NCBI GenBank assembly: GCA_003569365.1
Contig: BGOS01000028.1
Span: 36,226 to 100,225 of the forward strand
Source: Anaerolineaceae bacterium
GTDB taxonomy: Bacteria; Chloroflexota; Anaerolineae; Anaerolineales; UBA11657
DNA length: 64,000 nt
Reading direction: 5' to 3'
Shown: positions 27,123 to 35,673 of the stretch, one piece after another
Numbering within the stretch: the first letter of the stretch is position 1
Layout: the number at the start of each line of letters is the position of its first letter
Notes under the pieces: model-generated
What the model was told of the DNA's origin: nothing
Seen by the model: the letters and a program-made list of their open reading frames with translations, nothing else
The model's database searches: none
Translations under genes and position numbers: made by a program

Positions 27123-27479
27123 ATGGGAAAAGGCAAAGGCAACATGGCGCGGCCGGGTCCGCAGCGGGGTGGCGGTGGTGGCGGAGACATGATGGCGCGC
27201 CTGCAGCAAGTGCAGGCGCAGATGCAGCAGACGCAGGCGGAGCTGGCAGATGAGTACATCAGTGTCACCTCCGGTGGCGCTGCGGTGACCATCGAGATTT
27301 CCGGCGTGCAGCGCGTGCGTGCAGTGCGCATAGCGCCGGAGTTTCTGCAGAGCGGCGATGCAGAAATGCTCGGCGACATTCTGGTGGTGGCTATGAATGC
27401 TGCGCTTGAACAATCGCAGGGCATGGCGGCGGGACGCCTGGGCCCGCTAACCGGCAAACTTTCTTTGCCGGGCATGTAA
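27123..27479 (+). CDS. YbaB/EbfC-family nucleoid-associated protein
   Basis: A 118-residue DNA-binding dimer of the YbaB family. After a Gly-rich, basic N-terminus comes a coiled-coil ('LQQVQAQMQQTQAELADEYI') and then the core 'SGGAAVTIEISGVQRVRAVRI'. The ATG at 27123 follows an AGGA ribosome site. The stop overlaps the recR start (TAATG). Position between dnaX and recR is diagnostic for the family. Confidence 0.95.
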   Translation: MGKGKGNMARPGPQRGGGGGGDMMARLQQVQAQMQQTQAELADEYISVTSGGAAVTIEISGVQRVRAVRIAPEFLQSGDAEMLGDILVVAMNAALEQSQGMAAGRLGPLTGKLSLPGM

Positions 27480-28102
27480 TGCGCGGGCTGGTTACGCCGC
27501 GCCCGGTGCAGCGCCTTGTAGATGAACTGTCGCGACTGCCCGGCATTGGACCCAAGTCCGCATCGCGCCTGACGTATTTCATGCTGCGCGCGCCGGAGGA
27601 GCAATCGCGGGCGCTGGCTGAAGCGCTGCTGGATTTGAAAGCCGGCACGCGCTTGTGCAGCAGCTGCTACAACATCACCGCGGCCGAGGCCGACCCGTGT
27701 TTCATTTGCGTGTCTGCCGAGCGCGACCCGGGCGTTTTGTGCGTGGTGGAAGATCCGTTGGATGTGGCAGCGCTGGAGCGCACGCGTGTGTTTAGCGGAC
27801 ACTATCATGTGCTGCATGGCGCAATCTCACCGATTGACGGCGTTGGGCCGGATGACCTGCGCATCCGCGAGCTGATAGACCGGGTGCGACGCGGCAGTGT
27901 GCGCGAAGTGGTGCTGGCAACAAACCCGAACCTGGCCGGCGAGGCGACTGCCATGTATTTGCACCGGGTGCTGGTGGGCCTCACCCCAAAAGTGACAAAG
28001 CTGGCGCGCGGCCTGCCGATGGGCGGCGATGTGGAGTACGCGGATGAGACGACCCTCGCAAGAGCACTGGAGGGTCGGTCGGACATGTCGGTGTCAGGGT
28101 AG
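27479..28102 (+). CDS. recR: Recombination mediator RecR
   Basis: A 207-residue protein that, with RecF/RecO, loads RecA onto gapped DNA. It shows the helix-hairpin-helix 'LSRLPGIGPKSASRLT', the zinc finger 'CSSCYNITAAEADPCFIC', and the TOPRIM region 'LCVVEDPLDVAALE' through 'EVVLATNPNLAGEATAMYL'. The start overlaps ebfC, indicating coupled translation. Confidence 0.97.
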   Translation: MRGLVTPRPVQRLVDELSRLPGIGPKSASRLTYFMLRAPEEQSRALAEALLDLKAGTRLCSSCYNITAAEADPCFICVSAERDPGVLCVVEDPLDVAALERTRVFSGHYHVLHGAISPIDGVGPDDLRIRELIDRVRRGSVREVVLATNPNLAGEATAMYLHRVLVGLTPKVTKLARGLPMGGDVEYADETTLARALEGRSDMSVSG

Positions 28103-28113
28103 TAGTTGGGGCT

Positions 28114-28163
28114 TGTGAAGATTTCTCGGGCTGCCGGCCCGGGCGAACTTCACATTTTATTTT
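28114..28163 (+). terminator. Terminator after dnaX-ebfC-recR
   Basis: Outer arms tgtgaag (28114-28120) and cttcaca (28148-28154), with an inner GC-rich pairing of tcgggc and gcccgg, followed by TTTTATTTT. It lies 11 bases after the recR stop. Confidence 0.8.
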
Positions 28164-28295
28164 GCGGCCATCCAGCTGCGATGGCCTAGTGGTTCGCTTT
28201 TTGCCTGCAATAAAGCTCTTTTGCACCTGAATTTCGGCGTGCCTTGCGCATCGGCGCGGGGCGCAAAGCCTGCGTTCCCGATCGCGGCTGCAGCA

Positions 28296-28324
28296 TTTAC
28301 AAATTTCGCGTTCGGCGGTATTAT
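28296..28324 (+). promoter_or_regulatory. rpsF: Promoter of the rpsF operon
   Basis: TTTACA (28296-28301), a 17-base spacer and TATTAT (28319-28324). It leaves a leader of about 98 bases before rpsF that includes a small hairpin (gcgcac/gtgcgc) and an AGGAG ribosome site. Autoregulation by S6:S18 binding this leader is known in other bacteria; I cannot confirm the motif here. The rest of the 28103-28428 gap holds only the preceding terminator. Confidence 0.65.
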
Positions 28325-28428
28325 TTGGCACTGCGAGTAGTAAATTCAAACTCGCTTTCCGCTCCAACTAGGCGCACTCCCCGTGCGCTGAAAGGGGCCA
28401 TGACCATGGAAAGTAGGAGCTGTAACAA

Positions 28429-28836
28429 ATGAGAAATTATGAGCTGGCCGTGGTGCTGAACCCGGAGCTGAGCGATGACGCTCTATCAACTTTGCAAGGC
28501 AAGGTGGCAGACTGGCTAGCCGCTGCCGGCGGCGAGGTTGCACGCGTGGATTACTGGGGCCGGCGCCGGCTTGCCTATCCCATTGGCAAAAAGCGCGAAG
28601 GGGCGTATGTATTTTGGTTTGTGCGCCTGCCGCCGGAAGCGCCGGCAGTTGTGGAACGAAAGCTGCGCATTGATGAAGACGTGATGCGCTTTTTGTTTGT
28701 GCGCCATGAAGAGATGCCGGCTGCGCCGGTTGTGCCCGAACCGGCGGATGAGCCGGCAGCGCGTGCCGGAGTTGCACAGCCGGCTGCTCCAGTGCTTGAA
28801 GCGGGAGTGGATGAGCCGGACGCAGCCACTGCATAG
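28429..28836 (+). CDS. rpsF: Ribosomal protein S6
   Basis: A 135-residue S6 protein of the small-subunit platform. The family core 'MRNYELAVVLNPELSDDAL' and 'VDYWGRRRLAYPIGKKREG' to 'DEDVMRFLFVR' occupies about 1-95. A further 40 residues form a Pro/Ala/Glu-rich acidic tail, longer than the usual S6 end. It binds S18, encoded two genes downstream. The ribosome site is AGGAG. Confidence 0.97.
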   Translation: MRNYELAVVLNPELSDDALSTLQGKVADWLAAAGGEVARVDYWGRRRLAYPIGKKREGAYVFWFVRLPPEAPAVVERKLRIDEDVMRFLFVRHEEMPAAPVVPEPADEPAARAGVAQPAAPVLEAGVDEPDAATA

Positions 28837-28857
28837 CTCGGTAGAGGCGCAGCGGTC

Positions 28858-29265
28858 ATGACCCGCGGCTTGAACAAAGTGATGCTGATCGGGCGGGTAG
28901 GAGCGCAGCCAGAGCTGCGCCACACTCCCGGCGGCCAGCCCGTTACTTCTTTCCGGTTGGCCACCACGCGCACTTGGATGAGCACGCAAGGCGACCACAA
29001 AGAAGAGACGGCCTGGTTTACGATTGTGGCTTGGGACAAGCTGGCCGGCGTATGTGCCGAGTTCTTGCACAAGGGGCGGCAGATTTACATTGAGGGCCGC
29101 CTGCAAAACAAAGAGTGGACCGGCAAAGACGGCCTGCAGCATACGCAAGTGGAGATTGTGGCGCGCGAGATGCTGCTTTTGGGCGGCAGTGCATCCGGCG
29201 GCGCGGAAACAGTGCAGCTGGAACAACCCGTATCAATGGAAGCGGGCGACGAGTTTCCGTTTTAG
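28858..29265 (+). CDS. ssb: Single-stranded DNA-binding protein
   Basis: A 135-residue SSB. The OB fold starts 'NKVMLIGRVGAQPELRHTPGG' and contains 'FTIVAWDKLA' and 'YIEGRLQNKEW'. The very acidic C-terminal tip ends 'GDEFPF', the protein-interaction tail, and the linker is short. It sits between rpsF and rpsR, as in many bacteria, so it is transcribed with them. Confidence 0.96.
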   Translation: MTRGLNKVMLIGRVGAQPELRHTPGGQPVTSFRLATTRTWMSTQGDHKEETAWFTIVAWDKLAGVCAEFLHKGRQIYIEGRLQNKEWTGKDGLQHTQVEIVAREMLLLGGSASGGAETVQLEQPVSMEAGDEFPF

Positions 29266-29288
29266 ATTTTTAGGGCGGGAGAGCAATT

Positions 29289-29648
29289 ATGGCTTATCGA
29301 GAATCAAATCGCAGTGAGGGCCGGGGCGGCCGGGATGACCGGCGGCGGCCGCCGCGTTTCTGCTACTTTTGCAGCAACAAAGTGAACCAGCTCGACTACA
29401 AGGACGTAGACGTGATTGTGCGGTCTTTAAACGAGAGCGGCAGCATTCAGCCTATGCGCCGCACCGGCACTTGCGCGCTGCACCAGCGCATGCTGGTGGA
29501 GGCGGTGAAGCGCGCCCGCCATATGGCTTTGCTGCCTTTTGTAGGGCGCGTGGCACGCCCGCGCACTGAGCAGCCGGAAGGCCGCTGGGAGTCGCGCGGC
29601 CGCGAGCGCAACACCGAGGCGCCGCGCGAAGCGTACCCCGAGGAGTAA
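29289..29648 (+). CDS. rpsR: Ribosomal protein S18
   Basis: A protein of 119 residues; the family core (about 20-95) has 'FCYFCSNKVNQLDYKDVDVI' and 'RTGTCALHQRMLVEAVKRARHMALLPF'. The CYFC and downstream Cys/His form a putative zinc site, the C+ form of S18. N-terminal Arg/Gly-rich and C-terminal Arg/Glu-rich extensions make it longer than the usual 75-80 residues. It closes the rpsF-ssb-rpsR operon; rplI is not adjacent. Confidence 0.96.
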   Translation: MAYRESNRSEGRGGRDDRRRPPRFCYFCSNKVNQLDYKDVDVIVRSLNESGSIQPMRRTGTCALHQRMLVEAVKRARHMALLPFVGRVARPRTEQPEGRWESRGRERNTEAPREAYPEE

Positions 29649-29715
29649 CGGTTCCCGCTGCACTGCTGGCGCCTTTCGGCCGGCACTGCTGCAGTCAAGT
29701 TAATTAACCCCGCCC

Positions 29716-30906
29716 ATGGCAAAGCAACCTGTCAAGATTCCAATTGTTCCCGTGCGCGCCACTGCCAAGCGGCGTTGGCGTGAAGACCAGTTACAGACCG
29801 CGTTGATTGCATTTGCGCTGCTGGTGGTGGCGCTGGTTGCGGGGCTTGCGGGTTACGGCGTGCTGGACGAATATGTACTGGTGCCGCGCCGGGCAGTTGC
29901 CAATGTTGGGCAATCCTCCATCAACATGCTTAGTTTTGAAAAATCCGTGCGTTACAAACGCTGGCAGGTTGTGAACGAGTTTCAGGCTTACGCCCAAATT
30001 CTGCAAATGCTGGGCAACCAGCCGCAGTACGCGGAGCGCCTGAAGCAGCTTGAGCTGAACTTGAATGATGCGCCGGGGCTGGGGCGCCAGGTTCTGGCGT
30101 CCATGGTGGATGACGAGCTGGTGATGAATGAGGCTGCCCAGCGCGGCCTGATTGCGAGCGAGGCGGAGATCGATGTTGAGATGCGCAACATGTTTGGGTA
30201 TGACCCGAATGCGGCGCCACCCACGCCGATGCCCGCACCCACCAGCGACCCCGCTGTAACACCCACTGCCGGCCCGTCGCCCAGCCCGCAGCCCAGCCCC
30301 ACGCCGTACACGGCTGAAGCGTACCAAAAGAACCTCAGCGAATTTCTTACAAACATACTCACCCAGACCGGCCTGACCGAGGCCGACTTGCGTGTGCGGC
30401 TGCAAGCGCGTGTGTTGGCGCGCATGGTGCGCACTGCACTTACCGCCAGCGTGGCAACTTCTGAAGAACAAGCGCATGCCCGCCACATTCTGATGGCGCT
30501 GGACAAGAAGGCGGAAGCGGAAGCCGTACTGCAGCGCGCGCTGAAGGGCGAGGATTTTGTGGCGCTGGCTGCCGAGTTTTCCACAGATAGCAGCAACGCG
30601 AAGACGGGTGGCGACTTGGATTGGTTTACGCGTGGCATGATGGTGGCGCCGTTTGACAAGGCGGTCTTCGAGGCCAAGGTGGGGCTCGTTCCCGCGCTTG
30701 TGCAGACTGATTTTGGCTTCCATATTATCGAAGTTCTCGCGCGCGAGGTGCGGCCGTTGGCAGCAGCCTTGCTTGAGGAGCGGCGCGACGCAACCTTCAA
30801 CGACTGGCTGACACTGCAGCGCACGGCGCCGGATGTGAAGCAGCTGGATTGGTGGGTGCCGCGCGTGCCGACCACGCCCGCATTGACCGCAGACGCAGTG
30901 CAGTAA
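29716..30906 (+). CDS. Membrane-anchored parvulin-type peptidyl-prolyl isomerase (PrsA/SurA-like)
   Basis: This protein (396 residues) has an N-terminal transmembrane anchor (about 33-55), a helical SurA_N-like chaperone region interrupted by a Pro/Thr-rich insertion (about 170-200), and a PPIC rotamase domain (about 255-350). The rotamase is marked by 'HARHILMALDKKAEAEAVL', 'FVALAAEFSTDSSNAKTGGDL' and 'TDFGFHIIEVL'. It should assist folding of exported proteins outside the membrane. A GC-rich hairpin (about 30917-30936) follows the stop. Confidence 0.9.
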   Translation: MAKQPVKIPIVPVRATAKRRWREDQLQTALIAFALLVVALVAGLAGYGVLDEYVLVPRRAVANVGQSSINMLSFEKSVRYKRWQVVNEFQAYAQILQMLGNQPQYAERLKQLELNLNDAPGLGRQVLASMVDDELVMNEAAQRGLIASEAEIDVEMRNMFGYDPNAAPPTPMPAPTSDPAVTPTAGPSPSPQPSPTPYTAEAYQKNLSEFLTNILTQTGLTEADLRVRLQARVLARMVRTALTASVATSEEQAHARHILMALDKKAEAEAVLQRALKGEDFVALAAEFSTDSSNAKTGGDLDWFTRGMMVAPFDKAVFEAKVGLVPALVQTDFGFHIIEVLAREVRPLAAALLEERRDATFNDWLTLQRTAPDVKQLDWWVPRVPTTPALTADAVQ

Positions 30907-31074
30907 TTATTTCCCGCGCGCATTTGGCGCGCGCTGCCATTGGGTGCCAGCAACCGGCGTTGCCACTGCACCTCCGCCATTCCGTTCACAAGAAACCCAT
31001 AATTTCCCCGTAACTTCCCCACACATTGCCGGCTCTTGTTGGTTAGACTAACGCCTATTAGCACGGAGGCGTTG

Positions 31075-31593
31075 ATGAAAACAGCTGTCAGCTCGCGCAC
31101 CAAGACGAAACTCTTCATAGACATCGTGATCTTCGCGGGCTTTTTGGTTGCGTGGGATCCGAATTCAACCGGGATTGCCGTACACGAGTGGCTCACAATT
31201 GGCGGGATTGCGGCTCTAGTCGTTCATCTGCTGCTGAGTTGGAATTGGATTGTGGAAATCGGCGTACGCTTCTTCGGGGTGCTGCCGCCGCGTACGCGGT
31301 TCAGCTACATTCTTAACTTGCTGTTGTTCGTGGATATGACCTTGATCATGTTTACCGGCATCATGATTTCGCGAGCGGTAATGCCGTTCCTGCATATTCC
31401 AGTCCAGCACAATCCGTTGTGGCGCGGCATGCATGATGCCACTGCAAATATTTTTGTGCTGTTGCTGGGCGTGCACCTCGCGCTGCATTGGGCCTGGATC
31501 GCACGCACCAGCAAGCGCTATCTAATCGAGCCGATCGCTGCACTGCTGGGCAACGCCCGACTACAGGTGCAGCGCCGGGAAGCCAAGCCATGA
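31075..31593 (+). CDS. DUF4405-type cytochrome b-like membrane protein
   Basis: A 172-residue protein with four predicted helices. Conserved His residues in the helices ('VHEWLTIGGIAALVVHLLLSWNW', 'GMHDATANIFVLLLGVHLALHWAWI') are placed as in DUF4405/cytochrome b561-like proteins, where they ligate heme b. A role in membrane electron transfer is inferred. An ATG with GGAGG upstream fixes the start. The stop overlaps the next gene by four bases. Confidence 0.8.
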   Translation: MKTAVSSRTKTKLFIDIVIFAGFLVAWDPNSTGIAVHEWLTIGGIAALVVHLLLSWNWIVEIGVRFFGVLPPRTRFSYILNLLLFVDMTLIMFTGIMISRAVMPFLHIPVQHNPLWRGMHDATANIFVLLLGVHLALHWAWIARTSKRYLIEPIAALLGNARLQVQRREAKP

Positions 31594-32000
31594 AGCTGAT
31601 GGCGCGCGTCTTTGCCATCTTAGTGGCAGCCTTGAGCGTGGTTGGGGTAGCGCTTGCGCTGGCAACGGCTTTGGGCGTTGGGCAGGGCGGTGCTAATGTG
31701 GAAGCGCGCTCCGAGGGTGCGGGAGATGCCGGGTTTGAGTCCGAAGGTCCCTTAGGTGCACCACTGGAACTGCGAGATGCTTCGAATGAAGCTGCCGCGC
31801 GCGGGCCAGGGCAGCGGCGTGATCGCGAAGGCGGCGGGAACTTTTTGGGTGTGATTGGCGGCTTGTTTCTCGTGGGCGGAATAATGATTGCCACGCTGAG
31901 AGTAGAGCGCCGCATAATGTTGCGCCGCAGCGTGACTTCATCTGCGCGCAGGGCGGCCGGTGGCAAGCCGGGCTTGGGGGCTTTGGAGCGCAGCGAGTGA
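31590..32000 (+). CDS. Hypothetical membrane protein coupled to the DUF4405 gene
   Basis: A protein of 136 residues I do not recognise. It has an N-terminal hydrophobic helix (about 5-30), a Gly/Ala/Glu-rich middle, a second helix ('FLGVIGGLFLVGGIMIATL', about 85-105) and a basic C-terminus. Translational coupling (ATGA) to the DUF4405 gene suggests they act together. Confidence 0.65.
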   Translation: MKLMARVFAILVAALSVVGVALALATALGVGQGGANVEARSEGAGDAGFESEGPLGAPLELRDASNEAAARGPGQRRDREGGGNFLGVIGGLFLVGGIMIATLRVERRIMLRRSVTSSARRAAGGKPGLGALERSE

Positions 32001-32075
32001 GGTTTGCGAAAACTGCCGATGTGCCTGCGGGAAAATTCCGCGGTCAGCTGCGGCCGCTCGCAAGCGGGCAGAAGC

Positions 32076-35000
32076 TTAGGGCTTAGCCTTTCCCTCCAGC
32101 TTTAGGCTGATGATCTGGCTGGCGCTATCTGCGCCCATCGTGATGCCGTACACCGTGTCGGCCACTTCTACTGTCCGCCGGTTGTGCGTGATGATCACAA
32201 ACTGGGTGGTCTGGCTCAGTTCTTCAACCAGCTCGCGAAAGCGTTCCACGTTGCTGTCGTCGAGCATTGCATCCACTTCGTCCAGCAGTGCAAAGGGCGT
32301 GGGGCTCACGCGCAGCAGCGAGAATACGAGGGCGCATGCTGTGAGCGAGCGCTCGCCGCCGGAAAGCAGCGCCAGCCCCTGTTGGCGCCGGCCCGGCAGC
32401 TGCGCCAAAATTTCGACGCCGGTATTGGCGATGTCGTTGGGCTGCGTTAGCTCAAGGCGCGCGCTGCCGCCGTTGAAGAGGCGCTTGAAGGTGAGCTGAA
32501 ACTCTGCCGCCACACGCTCGAAGGTCTTGTTGAAGTCCTGCTCCATGAGCACATCCAGCTCGGCCACAATTTCGCGCAGCTGGCTGGCGGCCTGGTTCAA
32601 GTCCGCCACCTGATCCTGCAGCTCGGTATGGCGGTCGCGCACTTCGGTGTACTCGCGCAGCACATCGGGGCTGATGCCGCCCAGGCGGCGCACTTGCGTG
32701 CGCTGGCGATTGAGGGCATCCTCGATGCCGTCCGGCAGCACATCTATCGCCTCTAGTTCAACGGCCAGTTCATCAAAGCCCGGGCCAACGCCGGGCTCCT
32801 GTTCGCTTTGCTCAAAGTCCAGCAGCGAGAAGTCCGCGCGCACACGCTCCTGCAACGCGGCCGTGTCATTCTGGCGGCGCTGCAGCTCTAGTTGTGCGTC
32901 GGCGTTTTCGCGTTCGGCGGCTGCCAGGCTGGCGCGGGTTTCGCTTTCACTTGTTTCTGTTTCGCCCAGCTGCTGCTCGGCACCGGCCAGCTGCGCCTCG
33001 GCCGGGTCAATCAGCATTTGCAGCGCGCTCACAGCCTGCTGGCCCGCCGCCATGCTGGCGCGCAGCGCAGTTTGCTGCCCGGCCACTTCAGTTTGGTCTG
33101 CGGCCAGCTGCTGCCCCAGCTGCGCGCGTGTGTTGCGCTCCGCCTGCACGCGCTGCAAATCAGCTTGCAATTCGCTGCGGCGCGCGTCGGCGTCCTGCTG
33201 CGCGCGTTCCACCACGGCCAGTTCGGTGAGCTGGATGTTAAGCAGCTGGGCCGGATCCTCGCTGTCAAATTCCAGCAGCTGCGCGGCGACGACTCGCGCG
33301 GAATGCTCAGCCGCTGCCAGCGTGGCAGCCAGTTGTTCCAAGTGCAGTTCGCCCGCGCTGCTGGCGCGCGTCAGGCGCGCCTGCTCTTCAGTGAGCGCTG
33401 CCAGCTGCGTGCGAGCCAGCTGCAGTGCTGCCAGAATGCGTTCGCGGGCAGGGCTGCGTTCGGCCACAGCTTGCTGCACGCGCTGTTCCGCCTGCTGGGC
33501 CGCGCTGCGGGCGTTGCGCGCAGCCACGGCGGTCTGCTGCGCTTCTTCCAGTGCGGTCGCTTGCTGTGCGGTTTGCTGCGTGCAGCGCGCCAAGTCTTGC
33601 GTGGCGTTCGCAGTGCGTTCAGGCAGCTCGCGGGCTTCACGCGCAAGCGCCAGGGCTGCGCCACTTTGGGCGATGCCAACAACAACCATGCCGTCGGCTG
33701 TGTAAAGTTCGCCGCTTGTGGCAACCGCCACGGCGCCGGACGGCAGGCGCTGGGCAGCGGCGGCAGCGCTGGCTGCGTCGCGGCAGAGCAGTACGCGCCC
33801 CAGCAGCAGGTCTAGCGCGGGCCGGTATTTTGGGTCGCAAGTTACAACGCGCGCTGCCCAGTCAATTGTGCCTTCGGCTGCGGGCAGCTCCAGTGGATCG
33901 GGCGGGCGCAGCGCCTGCAGTGGCAGCAGGGTGGCGCGTCCGCCGGCATTCTGCAAGAGTTGCGCGGCCTGCTGCACGGCTGATGCATCGGCCACAATCG
34001 CGGCGTGCAGTGCGCTGCTGAGCGCTGCGGTTATGGCCGTGTCGTATTCGGCCGGCACTTGCAGCACATCAATCAAATCGGTGAGGTAGGCGGGCAGGGC
34101 GCCGTTGGCCGCGGCGCGGCGCAGGCGGGCGCGGCCGGATGCCAACTCATCTGCGGGTGCAGTTTCGTGGCGCAGCACTTCGGAGCGCGCCAGCAGGCGT
34201 TCGCGCCGGGCAACAAGCTCTGCGCCCTGTGCACGCAGCGCCGCCAGTTGTTGCTCGGCAGCCTGCACGCTTTGCTCGGCAGCATCTGCCGCAGTCTCGG
34301 CGGCGCTGCGCATGGCTGCGGCTGCTTGCAGCTGGTTCGTGTCCGCGCCGGCAGCTTGCTCCTGCTCTGCGGCCTGCGCCGCAACAGTCTGCAGCTCTAG
34401 CTGGCGCGCCTCAATTTCTTCGCGCAGTGCACTCCGGCGCTCACTGCGATTGCGCTGCTCCGCAGCAGAGCCGGCTTGCTCACGGCTGGTGTTGTTGGCT
34501 TGCTGGCGCACAGCTTCAAGCTGCTGTTCCAGAGTGGTGCGCTGCGCACCGCGTTCGCCCTGGGCGGCGCGCAATGCTTCAAGGCGCTGCGCTGCCGTGA
34601 TGCGCTGCGCTGCCAGCCCGTGCAGCGTGTTTTCTGCAGCCAGTACGGTGGCGGATTGCGCCGCCAGGGCAGCATCCAGCCCGATCAACTCGGCTTGCAG
34701 CGCCTGCGCCTGCTGCGCAATGTTGCGCGTGCGCTCGTCGCTTACAGCGAGCTGGCGCATGTGCTGTTCCACTTCGCTGTGCTGGTGGGCGGCTTCGCGG
34801 TGCCAGGAATTTATCTGCGCGCGCTGTGCCCCGATTGCCGCCCGCAATGCGCTCAAGTCCGTGTCGCGCGCGGTCTGGGTGGTGCGCCGGTCGCCCACAG
34901 TTTTTGCTGCGGTAGCTGCGCGCAGTTGCGCGGCGGCGGTGGTGGCCTGCGCGGCCTGCCAGTGGAAGCCGTACCAGCTGCGCAGTGATGCGCGGAATGC

Positions 35001-35663
35001 CGTCGTTACGGTTTGCAGTTCGCTGGCGCGCTGCGCCTGGCGTTCCAGGGCGCGCAGGCGCGGCCGGATCTCCGCCAGAATATCCTGCAGGCGCTCCGTG
35101 TTGCGCGCGGTCTGTTCCAGCTTGCGCAGCGCGTCCTCGCGCTTTTGTTTGTAGACGCCGATGCCGGCGGCTTCTTCAAACAGCGCGCGCCGTTCCTCAG
35201 CTTTGAGCGAGAGCGCAGTGTCTACCAGCCCCTGGCCAACCACGGTGTAGGTGCGCTGCGCAAGGCCCACTTTTCCAAGCAATTCGGTGATGTCGCGCAG
35301 GCGTGTCTTCTGGCTGTTGAGGATGTACTCATTCTGCCCGTCGCGGTAAGCACGGCGCTGCAGCGAGACTTCGCTAAATTCAATTGGCAGCCACTGGTCA
35401 GCGTTGTCAAAAGTGACGTTGGCGCTGGCCATGCTCGAGCGCGGGCGCAGCGCCGAACCGCTGAAAATCATGTCTTCCGTTTTGCGGCCGCGCAGCAGCG
35501 AGAAGGATTGCTCGCCCAGCACCCAGCGCAGGCTGTCGGCGATGTTGCTCTTGCCCGAACCGTTGGGTCCGATGATGCACGTAATGTTGCCGAATTCAAA
35601 TTCGGTGCGCGCCGCGAAGGTTTTGTACCCCTGCAACTCCAAGCGCAATAGGCGGCGGGGCAT
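32076..35663 (-). CDS. smc: Chromosome segregation protein SMC
   Basis: This is a 1,195-residue condensin ATPase. The Walker A head is 'IIGPNGSGKSNIADSLRWVLGEQS' near residue 30, followed by two long Ala/Gln/Glu-rich coiled coils separated by a hinge domain (about 500-650, containing 'ALPAYLTDLIDVLQVP'). The C-terminal head has the signature 'LLSGGERSLTACALVFSLL' and Walker B 'FALLDEVDAMLDDSNVERF'. The ATG at 35663 fits the conserved 'MPRRLLRLELQGYKTF' start; upstream residues belong to no conserved part. fabD lies just upstream, as in Bacillus. The kleisin partners ScpA/ScpB are not in the window. Confidence 0.97.
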   Translation of the reverse strand: MPRRLLRLELQGYKTFAARTEFEFGNITCIIGPNGSGKSNIADSLRWVLGEQSFSLLRGRKTEDMIFSGSALRPRSSMASANVTFDNADQWLPIEFSEVSLQRRAYRDGQNEYILNSQKTRLRDITELLGKVGLAQRTYTVVGQGLVDTALSLKAEERRALFEEAAGIGVYKQKREDALRKLEQTARNTERLQDILAEIRPRLRALERQAQRASELQTVTTAFRASLRSWYGFHWQAAQATTAAAQLRAATAAKTVGDRRTTQTARDTDLSALRAAIGAQRAQINSWHREAAHQHSEVEQHMRQLAVSDERTRNIAQQAQALQAELIGLDAALAAQSATVLAAENTLHGLAAQRITAAQRLEALRAAQGERGAQRTTLEQQLEAVRQQANNTSREQAGSAAEQRNRSERRSALREEIEARQLELQTVAAQAAEQEQAAGADTNQLQAAAAMRSAAETAADAAEQSVQAAEQQLAALRAQGAELVARRERLLARSEVLRHETAPADELASGRARLRRAAANGALPAYLTDLIDVLQVPAEYDTAITAALSSALHAAIVADASAVQQAAQLLQNAGGRATLLPLQALRPPDPLELPAAEGTIDWAARVVTCDPKYRPALDLLLGRVLLCRDAASAAAAAQRLPSGAVAVATSGELYTADGMVVVGIAQSGAALALAREARELPERTANATQDLARCTQQTAQQATALEEAQQTAVAARNARSAAQQAEQRVQQAVAERSPARERILAALQLARTQLAALTEEQARLTRASSAGELHLEQLAATLAAAEHSARVVAAQLLEFDSEDPAQLLNIQLTELAVVERAQQDADARRSELQADLQRVQAERNTRAQLGQQLAADQTEVAGQQTALRASMAAGQQAVSALQMLIDPAEAQLAGAEQQLGETETSESETRASLAAAERENADAQLELQRRQNDTAALQERVRADFSLLDFEQSEQEPGVGPGFDELAVELEAIDVLPDGIEDALNRQRTQVRRLGGISPDVLREYTEVRDRHTELQDQVADLNQAASQLREIVAELDVLMEQDFNKTFERVAAEFQLTFKRLFNGGSARLELTQPNDIANTGVEILAQLPGRRQQGLALLSGGERSLTACALVFSLLRVSPTPFALLDEVDAMLDDSNVERFRELVEELSQTTQFVIITHNRRTVEVADTVYGITMGADSASQIISLKLEGKAKP

Positions 35664-35673
35664 GGGCCTGGCC

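Noticed and set aside
26151..27413. Minus-strand open frame of 420 codons opposite dnaX
   Set aside because: No motifs and basic low-complexity content; dnaX and ebfC are certain.
30907..31074. GC hairpin after the PPIC gene as a terminator
   Set aside because: A hairpin (about 30917-30936) is present but lacks a T-tract, so it is mentioned only in the gene entry.
32647..35651. Several long plus-strand open frames opposite smc
   Set aside because: Ser/Cys/Arg-rich shadows of the SMC coiled coil; no start signals and no conserved features.
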